Assembly (NCBI RefSeq): GCF_030272615.1
Contig: NC_081413.1
Coordinates: 156,365,349 to 156,425,348, forward strand
Source: Cryptomeria japonica
Lineage: Eukaryota; Streptophyta; Pinopsida; Cupressales; Cupressaceae
Length of the DNA stretch: 60,000 nucleotides
Direction of reading: 5' to 3'
The stretch's first letter is position 1; every line of letters begins with the position of its first letter. Under the pieces are notes generated by a model. That model searched no databases, was not told the origin of the DNA, and saw nothing but the letters and a program-made list of their open reading frames with translations. Both the position numbers and the translations under genes were made by a program. Below, one piece after another: positions 20,085-31,283 of the stretch.

Positions 20085-21532
20085 ATGGCATTCGTTCATA
20101 GATTCGACCGTGTCCGCCGATTCCAGCGACCAGCCGATGCAGGAGAGCCGGTAAGTACCCGAAAACCTCCTCGTACTTTCACGCATTTCGAGTTTTGTCA
20201 TAAATGCATGTTTAGGAACAATAAATGCGCTAGAAATAGGATAGTTTAAAAGTGCAAAAACGCGCAACCGCGTCTGTGTCAGCGCCAGGCGCGTCTGTGT
20301 CCAACAGGCGCGTCTGTGTCGGGTCCAGGCGCGTCTGTGCCTGGAGCCGCGTTTGTGTTGAATGCGGACGCGTTTGTGAAATGTAGTAGCGTCTGTGATT
20401 TGGAATAGCGTTTATGTTATGCAGGGACGTCTGTGTTCCCCGGTCGCGTTTGTGTCTGGCATAGGCACGTTTGTGTTTATAAAGCGCGTCTGTGTTGCAG
20501 GCGCGTTTATGCAGTCTATAAGCGCGTTTATGAGTTAAAAGCGTGTGTGTGTTGAAAAAGTGCGTTTGTGTGTTTAAATGCATGGTTTTAGTCCTTTAGG
20601 TCAAATCGGCAGTTCTGTGATGAACATACGCTGTCGATTGGATAAGCTGCTGAGAGGATACACTCAAGCAGGTCCTCTAGGAAGATTAGGATAAATCAAG
20701 GCACTTTGTGATGAACAGGGAGCACCAGGATATGCAGCACTTTGTGATGAACAGGGAGTGCGAATGTGAGTGACACTTTGTGATGAACAGGGAATGTCAC
20801 ACACGTAGTACTTTGTGATGAACAGTGAGCACTACTAGGATAAATAGCAACACTTTGTGATGAACAGTGAGTGTCACTAGGGTAGATAGCCATATGCATT
20901 TAGGTAGCAAGTAGCATTTTGTGATAAACAGTGAATGCCACGATAACTGACAAGATTGATTTGCTTGACTGCAGGAGTATTTACCGATGTTGGAGTCACG
21001 GGAGAGATTCCCATCGACTCAGAGGTTGCGACCAGAGTTGTCTATCCAGGACATGATTTCCGTTGAGGAGATGGGTCTCACACATATGCTCTATGTGCCC
21101 GAGTTTCGGGCAAACATGGGGTTGCTGACTGCGTTGGCCGAGAGATGGCACTCAGAGACATGCACGTTTCACCTGCCGATGGGTGAGATGACAGTGACAC
21201 TGGAGGATGTATACAGGATATTACATGTTCCCATTGATGGAGAGTTGATCCCCTACGACCGTGACGGTGACAGGGAGGCCTTGAGACGCGATTTTCGGGA
21301 ACCTGCAAAAATAGAAAATGACAGAAACACAGACGCGGTAAAAGATATCACAGACGCCTCTGAAATACAAAAACGCGATCCGAACACTCGCAGACGCGGA
21401 AAAAACCTAAAATGTCGTCGAAATCGTCCGATCTGCAACTTCAAAAATGCAAAATCTGCAACAAAAATGTTAAATGCAAAGGGACAAGAGTCCCACCGGG
21501 CGTGCCAAAATGTATATGGTGAAAATGGATAG
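20085..21532 (+). pseudogene. chimeric truncated copy of the antisense PMD gene
   Basis: Exon 1 (20085-20150), GTAAGT donor, intron and GCAG acceptor (20974) are preserved, as is a TATAAG at 19987-19992. Exon 2 starts at 20975 and follows E1 exon 2 through VPIDGELIPYDRDGDREALRR. It then jumps at 21284-21288 (AGACG) into former sense-leader sequence, reads across the motif array and the primer-binding site, and stops inside LTR3 at 21532. The product would keep only the first third of the plant mobile domain plus a basic tail of leader origin (KRDPNTRRRGKNLKCRR). It could still be transcribed but is unlikely to be functional. Confidence 0.75.
20276..20580 (+). repeat. second copy of the GCGTCTGTGT intron array
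   Basis: This corresponds to 4748-5051 with a few point changes and a 3-bp deletion. The minisatellite that follows (20698-20935) has five good copies instead of four. Confidence 0.8.
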
Positions 21533-22271
21533 CAATAAACAACAATATTGAAAGACTAAAATGGATTCAACCACCAAACCCTAGCCTAACAATGAACAAA
21601 GATCCACCATAACATATGAAGATAACCTAAGACAATGCAAATATAACTCAAAAATCACAAAGATTATACCATCACATGTCCACTAGGGTTTTGATCTCCA
21701 TTCTTCCTATCTCCATTGATCTTGTTTGATATGCTTACTCTCAGATTTTTATGTGCACAAGAGCTCAATAAAGAACGGAATGTGGTTGCAAGTAAACTTG
21801 TAATGTAGCTAAGTCCTCCAAAATTAGTCATTAGGGTTTGTCAATGAAGAAAGCATCTCCTTAAATAGAAGACACAATAGAAATGGAGGGTTAAGATTGA
21901 GAGGTCGGCTAGGATTAGAGGGTAGGTATAAGAAATACCAAAATAATGAAAGAGGTAGGTAGTGTAGGAAATAAGAGATGAATGACATGTGTCATGTGTA
22001 GAAAAAGATAATGAATTAATTAAATAAATAAAGATTTATTTAATTAATAGAAAAAGTAGGACAATTAAATAAATAAAATATTTATTTAATTTAGGAAAGG
22101 GATAATTTAAATAAATAAATGTATTTATTTAAATGAGAAATAAGGCTAGAAGAGGATAAATGAATTAATTAAATAAATAAAGATTTATTTAATTAATAGA
22201 AGAATTAGGCTTAGATAATTAAATAAATAAAATATTTATTTAATTGGACATGACAATTTTGGGTGTCTACA
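21511..22271 (-). repeat. E1 LTR3 (outer 5' LTR)
   Basis: 761 bp, with the TG...CA ends of LTR1 and LTR2. At transitions that distinguish LTR2 it agrees with LTR1, apart from one private change near 21737 and the indel near 21890. The flanking CTAAC (22272-22276) pairs with that at 3471-3475. Confidence 0.92.
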
Positions 22272-22284
22272 CTAACTACTAGTG

Positions 22285-23634
22285 TTAACTAAGAGAATGA
22301 GAATAACTACGATGAAAACGACAATGTGCATCACCTTCCTTACACTTATAATTGTTATTGATTTTAATGAAAACAAAGACAACATTCTTATCATATATCA
22401 ACCTCCAAAAGGTTCTAGTAGCTAATTTCTCTTGGTCATCAATGGGGGTAGGTCTTGTGTCTTGAGATGTAAGACAAGGTTTTTTAGAAGAGGATGGATT
22501 GTCATCTATGATTTTTATGGTTCCATTATCAACTACTTCTTGCATACTTTTTTGAAAATCTGGACAATCATTAGCATGATGATCAAGAGTTTGATGATAT
22601 GAACAAAAAGGAGTGTTTGAAGAAGAAGCACCTTTAGATGGACAATAGGTTCTATGTCTTGCAAGATAGTCCTTAAAGTTTTGAATTTTAAGGAGATAAT
22701 CCATAGGTGAATCGTGACAATGTCCTAGACCTTTGGTACTAGTTTGTGTAGGAGGGTTTATGGGGACTCTAATTCCTTCTTCAAATTTTCCAATTCCTTG
22801 TCCTCTAAAACTTTGTTTTGATATTATGTTATAGAGACTCCTATAAGAATGTTTTAATTGAGAAGAAGGAGTTTTATAATGAATCTCTTTAAAATTTGTA
22901 ATGTAAGTGTATTTAAAAGGAACAAAGGGAAAAGTAGATTAAGAAGGAATATCATGTGTAGGGAGATTCTCCCTTCTATCATCATGCATATCCTCTTCAA
23001 TGGGCTGGGAAGGAAGATCCTCATCATCTAAGGCCTCATCTTTACTTAATGTTATGTGGGGAGATAGATAATGAATTAAGTGCATAACATCAACTTCTCA
23101 ACAAGTGTTTTGATGATTAAGATAGGCTCTAGGAGAATAAGGGGGATCTAGAGATATTGAAACACCAATATTTTGACCTTAGCCCCCTTGTGCTAGGGTA
23201 TGTGTATGAGAAGAAGATGGTGCCATGTTGCTCTTCAATGTGTGATCTCCCTTAGAGAGATCGTTGATAGGAGTATTAGCTCTTTCTTCGTTCACAGCAG
23301 ATACCCTAGGAGAGGTACAAGTGTTAGTTTTTTCATTAGCATCTCTAGGATTAGGATCTACAAAAGCTTTTATATGATCTACATATGTAATGAATTTTCC
23401 TAAAAATATCACCATAAAACAACATGTATCATGGATAAAAGCTTTGAGATTTAATTGATTACTAGGAAGTATTTTGTAAATTCTAAAAATCCAATATGCC
23501 AAAGTGCTATGAATGAAAAGAAGCAACGTGAATGGAAAGAAACCATTATCCAACACATGATTATGATAAATATAACTAAAAAGCAATGTAATCATATGTG
23601 AAATGGCAAATAAATCAAATCTATTAAGTGTCAT
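22285..23634 (-). pseudogene. relic ORF with G-patch-like and CHHC-knuckle segments
   Basis: A single minus-strand frame runs about 450 codons with at least three internal stops. The N-terminal part is hydrophobic (two likely membrane segments near LLFSYIYHNHV and TCCFMVIFLGKFITYV). The middle is acidic. Next comes a G-patch-like stretch (GIGKFEEGIRVPINPP...KGLG), then a knuckle C-SY-H-QTLD-H-HAND-C with the C-X2-H-X4-H-X4-C spacing of the E1 and E2 gag proteins. The frame ends 9 bp from the E1 insertion site. The LTR to its right makes it the body of an older retroelement. No protease or reverse transcriptase is seen, so it may be non-autonomous. The family is not recognised. Confidence 0.5.
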
Positions 23635-23859
23635 TATGAATGTATAAGATCAAATCTGAAAATAAAAATTACAAATTATGCAACCCAGAAATCAAATTAA
23701 CTAAAATAAATTAGGTTTTTTATGAATTTAACCTCTAGATTTATGTAATTTGATTAATAATATAATATATGGGTGCAAATTTGAAAATTAAAATGCTCAC
23801 AAATCAAATCTGAGAACACAAATAAAAAATAAGGGAGTCAGACATCGGGTTTACCAAAA

Positions 23860-25058
23860 TTCAATGGTGAAAATTAAGGTTTCACCATAAGAATGTAGTA
23901 AAACTGCTAATATTGCTTAATTACCATCACATTAGGGAAAGATAAGAATTTGATAGATCTAAGCTCAATAGACCTAGATTCTGATTTGATTCCAAGCCTC
24001 CTTAATAGGGCTCTTATTTCCCTTGAATTGTATTGTATTTTTGAATTGTAAAGGATTAGAGTGAAATAGTGAATTGTTGAAGATATTGGGCATAAACAGT
24101 GAGCTACAATCATCGCAGGGAGCCACAAACCTAGATCTGGTCAAATGAATATGATTCGTATTTGCTCCTCAAAATTGGGCTTAGTTGTTGGGACCGTGGT
24201 GGTGGTCGCCTTGGTCCTCCTAACTTTTTGTCATCCAAAAGGGAACTTGTTTGTCTCTGTGAATCCTATCGGTCCTCCGAATCGTAGCTCTGTACCTACT
24301 CCTGGACATAGTGAAAAAGGGAAAATTATTGGGAATAGGGGTTTGACTTAGTCAAACCCCGGTTTAGGAATTAACCTTGAATGAATAAATGCAAATACTG
24401 AAATAAATAATGAAAAGATATACTTCAGATTTGCAATTGTTGATGATGATGCTTTGTTCTTTGAATGTAATCATATATGTTGTATGAAATGACATGAACA
24501 TGACAAAACCGTAATAACACACACATGCTTGCATATGAATGATTTAATTTTGCTCCACAATGGTTGAAAGAAGAATATATTGCCTTGAAGATCTCTAAAA
24601 ATGACTGATAATGAATGCTTCATGGATGCAAGGAATTGATTACTTAGGCTAGATAGATTGCTTGGAGTCTTAGAATTGATAGATGAAATTAGGTTGATCA
24701 AATGTCTTTATATATGGGTATTTAGGTAAATTACCGATTAGGTTGACCTCCAACGGTCATGTGGAACCACAAAGATAAATTCCCACCAGAGAGATATGAT
24801 CCCTACCCTAATTCAAATTTGGACCCCTTTGAGAGGGACCATGGTGCTGAGCACCATGGTCCTTCTGCAAAAGGGACCAAAATGAATCCTCGGAGGGAGG
24901 GGTACCCCACCAAGGAATCCACCAATGAGTGTTCATGGCATTAGAACTGGAGAGTAAGCACAAAACAGACCTAGGTAGGTGATGAGAATAGGACACGCTA
25001 AAGTAAGGGCACGAACATGAGGTGTAAATTGGCCCGGTGACAATTTACGATGCTACAC
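23860..25058 (-). repeat. degenerate LTR of an older Tat-like relic
   Basis: The left edge (CATCGGGTTTACCAAAATTC, then ATGGTGAAAATT) aligns with the E1 junction of primer-binding site and LTR, with C-to-T type decay. The right edge (GACAATTTACGATGCTACA) resembles the E1 LTR end GACAATTTTGGGTGTCTACA. Just beyond 25058 a Ty1/copia reading frame begins, so this LTR marks an insertion into that element. The partner LTR is not identified in the window. Confidence 0.5.
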
Positions 25059-25560
25059 CATTAAAAATAATTGGTTCAATTTTTTACAATTAGGAAAAAT
25101 GTACCCATTCATTTTCTTTCTCAACCCTTCTTTGGGTATGAACACCACTATCTTTATAGATCCTATGATTTGACCTTTAAAATGATTATTCTTCACATAC
25201 TTTGTTGGAGTCTTAGCATTTGTAATCTCTAATTCACTTCCTAAGTCTTTATCACCTCTACAAATTTGTTCATCACTATCATATTCATTCAGAACCTCAG
25301 TAGATTGTATTATTTCATCAACACTCACATTAACACTTTTGACTACTCTTCTCAATCTTTTATTATAATATCTGTAATCTTTGTTTGTCATAGAATAGGC
25401 AAGAAAAATACCTTCATTAGATCTAGAGTCAAACTTACCCAAATTTTCTTCATCTCTTTTGATGTAGCATTTGCTTTCAAAACTTTGGAGATGTCTCATT
25501 GAAGCCGATCTTCCTTTCCACAATTTATATGGAATCTTAGTAGTCCTTGGCCTGATCTAA
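25059..25560 (-). pseudogene. Ty1/copia relic, end of integrase
   Basis: Minus-strand translation gives LWKGRSASMRHLQSFESKCY and KFDSRSNEGIFLAYS...YRYYNKR...VVKSVNVSVDE. This is the characteristic C-terminal integrase segment of copia polyproteins (GRKPSVRHLKVFGCKCY type). No protease or reverse transcriptase core is visible. Sequence before 25500 in sense is frameshifted. Its left end is cut by the relic LTR. Confidence 0.7.
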
Positions 25561-26090
25561 ACTATATTCAAAATATATATTATTGTCTAAAAAGCTTCTC
25601 TCCAATATATATCTAGTAATTGTGCTTGCTTTAACATTGATGAGTCTTGAGATCGTCCTAGTTTTTACTTGTTTCCTGCTACTTTAGTCAAACTTATCGA
25701 GCTTATTATATGTTTTAATTATCCTCTAAACCATATTATCACCTAGTTTATGGTATATGCATGGCATGCTATTATGAAATATGCTATGTGTTTTAATAAT
25801 TATAATATTATCAATATATTGTAGATGATTTATGCAGATGAATGCTTGTTGTAAAGGAATAACATGCAACCTGAAGAAACTGCAACCAGTACACAGCTTG
25901 TGAGATCATTGTTCACCCCTAGCCAAAGAAGGTTCACTATGTCGATTTGTGTGGAAGCAATCAAAGGCTACAAAAGGAGGTGTGTTCATGTTGAGTCTTT
26001 AATTGACTATATCTACCCAACAAACATGGATAATTTGTAGCATCATGGAGAACGATGAGGGTATGCATCAAAAATTCAGTTTAATGTACT
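25561..26090. other. AT-rich flank of E3, no gene seen
   Basis: Contains short open stretches only. The last bases before the E3 LTR (taatgtact) do not give a clean 5-bp duplication with the right flank (taatactt at 51732). Confidence 0.4.
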
Positions 26091-26845
26091 TGTTACGAGA
26101 CTTTTTCCCATGGAAATAAATTGTAATAAATATAATTAAATAAATGTAATTATGAACATTATTATAGTTATGAAAGGGTGTGATTTTTGGTAACCACCCC
26201 GTGACATTATATAAACCCGTGAATTAATAAAGAAGGATACACAGAGAGAGGGAGAAAATAATAGAAGAAAAAGAAATTGAAAGAAGCAAAAGCGAGAGGA
26301 TAATTAAGGTCTGGTGGTTGGGCATTGGGAATTGGGAATTGAGCATTGGAGAAGGGGCATACAGTGTGTGTCCAACTTGGGGTACAACGTACACTCGGAA
26401 GTGTCCTGGGCAGGGCTGTGTTTATTTCATGTTGCGAAGGCATGTGGGGTTCTGTGTAGGAACCGTGTCCTCTTAGAGTGCTTCCTTGCCTGGAAACCCT
26501 AGGCCTATAACTAATCCTCTGCGTGCAGAAAGCAACCTCTCTGTGATTTACAGATATGTATTCATCTATTTTATTTAGTCATTGCCCCAATATTTTCACT
26601 ATTGCAAATCATTATCTCAATGTTTTATATATTATGAGTAATTAGTTTATCATTACTGGAATAAATTACTTTGATACTTTATTAAAAATATTGTGTAAAC
26701 ACTTCATAATAAATAGTAAATTAAACACCTTACTATTAAATTATTTATCATAGGTAAAAGGTTGATTATATTAGATTTAGATTAATATTTTATTTATTTA
26801 ATCTGTTGCTAATGACAAAATTAACCATAGAGAAAAGTACCATCA
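26091..26845 (+). repeat. E3 5' LTR
   Basis: Begins TGTTACGAGAC and ends GTACCATCA. A TATATAAA box lies at 26208-26215 (51116-51123 in the 3' LTR). It carries GGGCATTGGGAATTGGGAATT words near 26320 that are reduced in the 3' LTR. Confidence 0.85.
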
Positions 26846-26849
26846 CATT

Positions 26850-26862
26850 TGGTATCAAAGCC
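26850..26862 (+). other. E3 primer-binding site (initiator Met tRNA type)
   Basis: TGGTATCAAAGCC follows the LTR end after four bases. It matches the common plant TGGTATCAGAGC site with one change. Confidence 0.8.
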
Positions 26863-26949
26863 AAATCGATCTTGAGATTCTGTACGAGATCATCCATTTT
26901 TATTTGATTATGTTGCTACGCATTTATCTTCCCTGCATTATACATTAGA

Positions 26950-27076
26950 AAATAAATCACCAAGACAATAAAATAGTAGTTACTTTTTACTTTTTGATTC
27001 AAGATTATTAGATTCCCTAAATCACCAAGACAATATAATAGTAGTTATTTTTTACTTTTTTGATTCAAGATTATTA
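26950..27076. repeat. tandem repeat in E3 leader, left part
   Basis: Units hold CACCAAGACAATA, TAGTAGTTA, a T-rich run and TTGATTCAAGATTATTAG. A first unit (about 26950-27020) is followed by a second that is cut at 27076 by E2 and resumes at 45228; a third follows at 45265-45340 with ATTTACCAAAGTATT words. Confidence 0.75.
27072..27076. repeat. target site duplication of E2, left (attag)
   Basis: ATTAG precedes TGTAGCTAGG of the left LTR and recurs at 45228-45232 after the right LTR. Confidence 0.88.
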
Positions 27077-28629
27077 GTGTAGCTAGGAAATGTGGAAATC
27101 ATCAAAGCAAATCAATATTAGCCTAGTTCAATCACGAAAACTCAATTGCAATGATAACAATCCTAATTACACTCAATGAAAACATGAAAACAAGACATTC
27201 AAGATTGAAAACTAAGCAAACCAAATGCAGATGTCTTCTTCATGTGGCTCCATTGTCCTTCTTTCTCCTTCAAATAGCTTTGTTTGTGGATCTCACCTAC
27301 TAGTGCATAAGCATGATGTGAAAGCAAGTAGACAAGACGATAGCGCAAGAATACTAGAAGTGTGATTGATTCGACCAGGGACCTTGATTGAAGAAATTCA
27401 TCCAATTTATAGACAAATTGGAGAAAAGACAAGATTAGCATGAATTTGATTCGAAAGGAAATTTCAAATCAAGAATGACAATTATGACAAATTATGACAA
27501 ATTGACACTTTCTATGCAAGATTGATTGATTGTCAATTATCACAAATTACTATGTCAAAATTGATTGATTGTCAATTATGACAAATTATGACAAATTTTG
27601 CTATGTCATTCCCATGAAATTAGGAGAAATATAGGAGAAAATTGAAATTAGATGAATTAGAAATTAGGAAATTAGAAATGAGGAAATTAGGAATTAGGAA
27701 AATTAGAAAATGAGGAAATTAGGAATTAAGTGAATTAATTAACAATTTTTCATTTATTAATTAATTCACAAAGAGGGAGGAATTAGTTAACCAATTAAAT
27801 AAATATTTAATTGTGAGAAGAAGACCTAGAGGGAGAAATGACAAACAAGGTTAAATGAATAAATCATGAAACCCTAGAAGATGAATTAGAAATGCAAGGA
27901 TGACAATTAGGTCTTGATTGAAGGATTGATTTGATCATGATTCTGACTTGATAAAAGACCAATGTTGATAAATGATTTGGTTGATAAATGTGCCAATTGA
28001 CGAGGAACAATGACTAATTGATCCAAATTGACATGATTGAGAAAGACGACGATCGATGACAAATCGATCGCAAAATGACAAAATTGACAAGAAGACAAGG
28101 ATTGATGACAAAATAGATTGCAAAACGACAAGATTGAAAATGACAATGATCGATGACAAATCAATCGCAAGACGACAAGATTGAAAATGACAATGATCGA
28201 TGACAAATCGATCGCATGATGATAAGATTGAAAACGACAACGATCGATGACAAATCGATCGCATGATGATAAGATTGAAAACGACAATGATCGATGACAA
28301 GATTGATAAGAGGACAAAACCCTAATTAGGATTGACGATGTCCAAAATGAAATCGAATTGACGATGTCAAAATATGACAAATGAGCACGCACATTGATGC
28401 GACAGGATAAGATCGATCAAAATCATGACTGAAGATTGCTATTGACAAGACCAAATTCGAAAGTGAGACAAATGAAGAATGCAGAAGAAAGACTTGATGC
28501 TCGCAAATGATAAAGACCAAGTGTGAATCATAGGAGAAATGTTAATGCGATGCAAAAACCCTAAAATAAGGCAATGCGCAAATGTTAAAGTATGATTCTG
28601 CAAGCGTTGACCAGTTTTAGACGTCTACA
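27077..28629 (-). repeat. E2 left (3') LTR with 47-bp repeats
   Basis: 1553 bp. Positions 28035-28305 hold about five 47-bp units containing GATCGATGACAAATCGATCG followed by AAGATTGAAAA; cgatgac recurs at 28151, 28198 and 28245. Upstream in plus orientation are many ATTAGGAAATTAG words and an AATTAATTAA palindrome region near 27730. Confidence 0.9.
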
Positions 28630-28913
28630 TTTTGCCCCTCTTTGAGACAATGCGATATTAAGTGTTGTTTCAAAGAACAATAATAAAAATGCCCCAGACA
28701 ATGACAATGACATATGGATGCCCCCTCGAGGAATTGGCCAGAAACATCCAGAAAAGAGGCCAATTGATCGATAAGAATGATAGAACACGATAGGAGCAAA
28801 CAGACTGAAAATCGGAGATCGGATGCACGAATGACAAGCAAAGGAAGATGCAAAAGACTGTGACCAACACAGGATGGAAAGAGTGCACGTCCATCTATGT
28901 ACTGACAAAGATC

Positions 28914-28919
28914 TATAAA
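28914..28919 (+). promoter_or_regulatory. TATA box of the E2 antisense gene
   Basis: GATCTATAAATGAG lies 89 bp upstream of the exon 1 ATG at 29003, at the same relative place as in E1. Confidence 0.6.
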
Positions 28920-29002
28920 TGAGACAAAGACAGTGAAAATTGCTCATTTGCACTAGCCAAAGAGGAGAATTTGTTGCTCTGGAAAAGGACACTTGTAGAG
29001 AG

Positions 29003-31283
29003 ATGGCGAACATTCCAATGGCAGATCACCTCGAAGAACATGTACGCACCTATAGATGACCGAACGACGCGGGAGCAACAGTATGTATCTCAAAAACCCA
29101 TATTGTCAATTTTATGAATTTTGATCGCTTGCGGGACATTGCGGGGCCCACAGGGAATGCAGAAACTGACTTTTGCGCCTGTGTGAGCGCATCCTACGCT
29201 TGTTTAGGGTATCCTGCACTTGTGTAGGGTACACAGGCACAAGTTGTTGCTACACAGGCGCAGGATATAGCACACAGGCGCAGTTGTGCACTGGGAACTC
29301 AATTTTGGTCAAAAACAGCATGCGAATGATCCGAAAAGGGGGAATAAGGGTAGGATAGGTCAAAATAGATTGGAAACACCCTGATTTGGACATAAAACAA
29401 GGAAATGCAGCCCATAGGAGCAAACCCTAAAACTAACAAAATGTGCCCAAATTGTGATGCAGAGTCGACAGTATCCATTGATCACGCGGGAGAACCGACC
29501 TGACTGCTTCATGTTACGACATAGACTCAAGAGCACAGATAGAGATACATTAGCAGGACTTGGGATATACTATATCACATTCATGCCCGAGATTAGGGCA
29601 AACACAGGACTACTGACCGCATTGGCAGAGCGATGGCATTCAGAGACTTCCTCATTCCATCTGGCAACTGGAGAGGCGACTGTGACACTGGAGGATGTAT
29701 GGCGTATCCTTCGCATTTTGATTCATGGGGAGATGATAGAGTATGACCCAGTGACAGGGAGAGACGCTTTGTGTAGATTATTTGAGTGCGACGCAGATGA
29801 TTTGGGCATCATAGAGAGGGAGATCGGCTGGGAGACCATGGCATCAGAGTACGATCGGCGATATGTGCTGATAGTCGTGGTTATAGCATGCCTACTAGCA
29901 GGAGACAGACGAGGACATGGATTCCCTATTGGATGGGGAAGAGTGCTAGAGCGGATGGCGACAGAGGGGACGGTGTATGCATGGGGACCATGTGTATTGG
30001 CTATGCTATATTTTCAGTTGCATCAGATAGCATATCAGGGGGTGCAGACATTGAGCTGTGGAGTCACACTGTTACAAGTATGGGCATTTGAGCACATAGC
30101 CATATGTCAACCGATTGCAAAGAGACAGGTAGTACCACACCGACCATACGTGTACTGCTATGGGGGAGCACTGAGACAGGGTCCTTTTGGATACATATTG
30201 TATTGGCGACATGAGCTAGACAGATTGAGAGAGTTCACATGGAGGCCATATCTTGATTGCCCTGGATGGTCAGATGATAGCGATGGGCTATCGTATTGCA
30301 GACAGGAGAGATACCTGATTGAGCGACTAGTGAATCGCTAGAGAGTGATTGAGATGTACTTGCCGGAGAGAGTCAGACGACAGTTTGGAGAGAGGCAGGA
30401 TGTACCCAGAGGGACTGCACACTTTTCCTGATCTCACAGAGAGACGAGTCAGTGGGGGAGGATGATTCAGCCACACATAGCATATGCTGACTTCACACAG
30501 CTACAACAAAGACAATGGGATTGGAGATCAGATGTGGTGGACGCCGGGACGACAGAGGAGTATGAGTGATGGTTTGCACGACGACGGCCAGTGCCATTGA
30601 CAGATCCTGATATTCCGATACCGAGGAGACAGGAGGACTTCCCACTCGCTGGAGAGGATGAAGGAGATGATGAGGATAGAGATGAGGATGAGGACAGGGA
30701 GGAGGATGAGGGGGATGACGAGAATGGAGATGATGAGGATGATGACTATGAGCCAAATTCAGTCGATCAGGAATCATTGCAGGATATACCCATAGAGCCG
30801 GAGATAGCTAGCATAGAGGAGATGGAGATGTGCAGGGCTACCATAGCGAGTCAGCATGATCATATTGCGACATTAGAGAGACAGAATGCCATATAGAGGA
30901 CAGAGCATGATCAGTTCAGAGCAGAGATAGCCAGAGTTACAGCGGCTTGAGATACAGCAATAGCCCAGGCACAGCGAGAAGAACAGAGAGTCACTAAGTA
31001 TATTGGGTTGATTAGGGATGCCAGTGCACGAGAGATGGCACAGATGTTGGTAGAGACCGGAGAGGAGATATGCCATTGGAGGACACTATATGAGAGTGCA
31101 ATTCCACCAAAGCAAAGAGAATCGTGATATCAAGCGCGATCGAGGACAGAGAGTAGGGCATGCTCTCAGAGGTCATTGAGCAGCATGGGGGTGAGTGGAC
31201 CTATGAGACCACCACAACCAGGACCAAGAGGGACATCATCCTTGAGACATGGCAGGGATGAGGAGGACAGAGGGAGCACCTAG
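29003..31283 (+). pseudogene. E2 antisense PMD gene, two exons, seven stops
   Basis: Exon 1 is 29003-29080 (26 codons, donor ACA/GTATGT). The intron is 29081-29462 and exon 2 is 29463-31283 after GTGATGCAG. The join is phase 0, as in E1, and the exon 1 ends agree (RPADAGEP in E1, PNDAGAT here). Exon 2 carries the plant mobile domain (GLLTALAERWHSET, ATVTLEDVWRIL), an acidic Asp/Glu run, a coiled-coil-like part and the conserved GEEICHWRTLYESAIPPKQR. Stops are TGA 29057 in exon 1 and TAG 30339, TGA 30429, TGA 30567, TAG 30894, TGA 30948 and TGA 31125 in exon 2. All could arise from CAG, CGA or TGG by one C-to-T or G-to-A change. There is no frameshift across 1.8 kb. Confidence 0.75.
29175..29283. 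repeat. GCGCCTGTGT motifs in the E2 antisense intron
   Basis: Three plus-oriented copies (29175, 29196, 29216; the latter two degenerate) face three reverse-oriented CACAGGCGCA copies (29232, 29253, 29273). Spacing within each set is 20-21 bp. The whole is roughly palindromic about 29227. Confidence 0.7.

Larger units (their letters stand above)
3476..22271 (-). mobile_element. E1: Tat/Ogre-type Ty3/Gypsy element, tandem three-LTR form
   Basis: In sense (minus) direction the order is LTR3, primer-binding site, leader, deleted internal region, polypurine tract, LTR2, primer-binding site, leader, gag-pol, antisense gene, polypurine tract, LTR1. One CTAAC pair flanks the lot, so it entered as one insertion. 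Unequal recombination between LTRs of sister copies is the simplest source of the tandem form. The right-hand internal copy then lost about 13 kb. LTRs differ by a few transitions and indels, so the element is young. Tat/Ogre assignment rests on the second, archaeal-type RNase H, the CHHC gag knuckle, the large size and the antisense extra ORF. Confidence 0.9.

Noticed and set aside
20230-20583. 117-residue His/Thr/Arg-rich frame on the minus strand
   Set aside because: Translation of the motif array; 19/21-bp spacing breaks the codon phase, so no protein repeat is being kept.
27907-28392. 161-residue repetitive frame rich in Ser/Ile/Cys on the minus strand (and 44499-45024)
   Set aside because: It is the 47-bp LTR repeat translated; periodicity of 47 is not a multiple of three and the other LTR changes frame.
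30493-30777. His/Pro-rich minus-strand frame
   Set aside because: Shadow of the Asp/Glu-rich linker of the E2 antisense gene.
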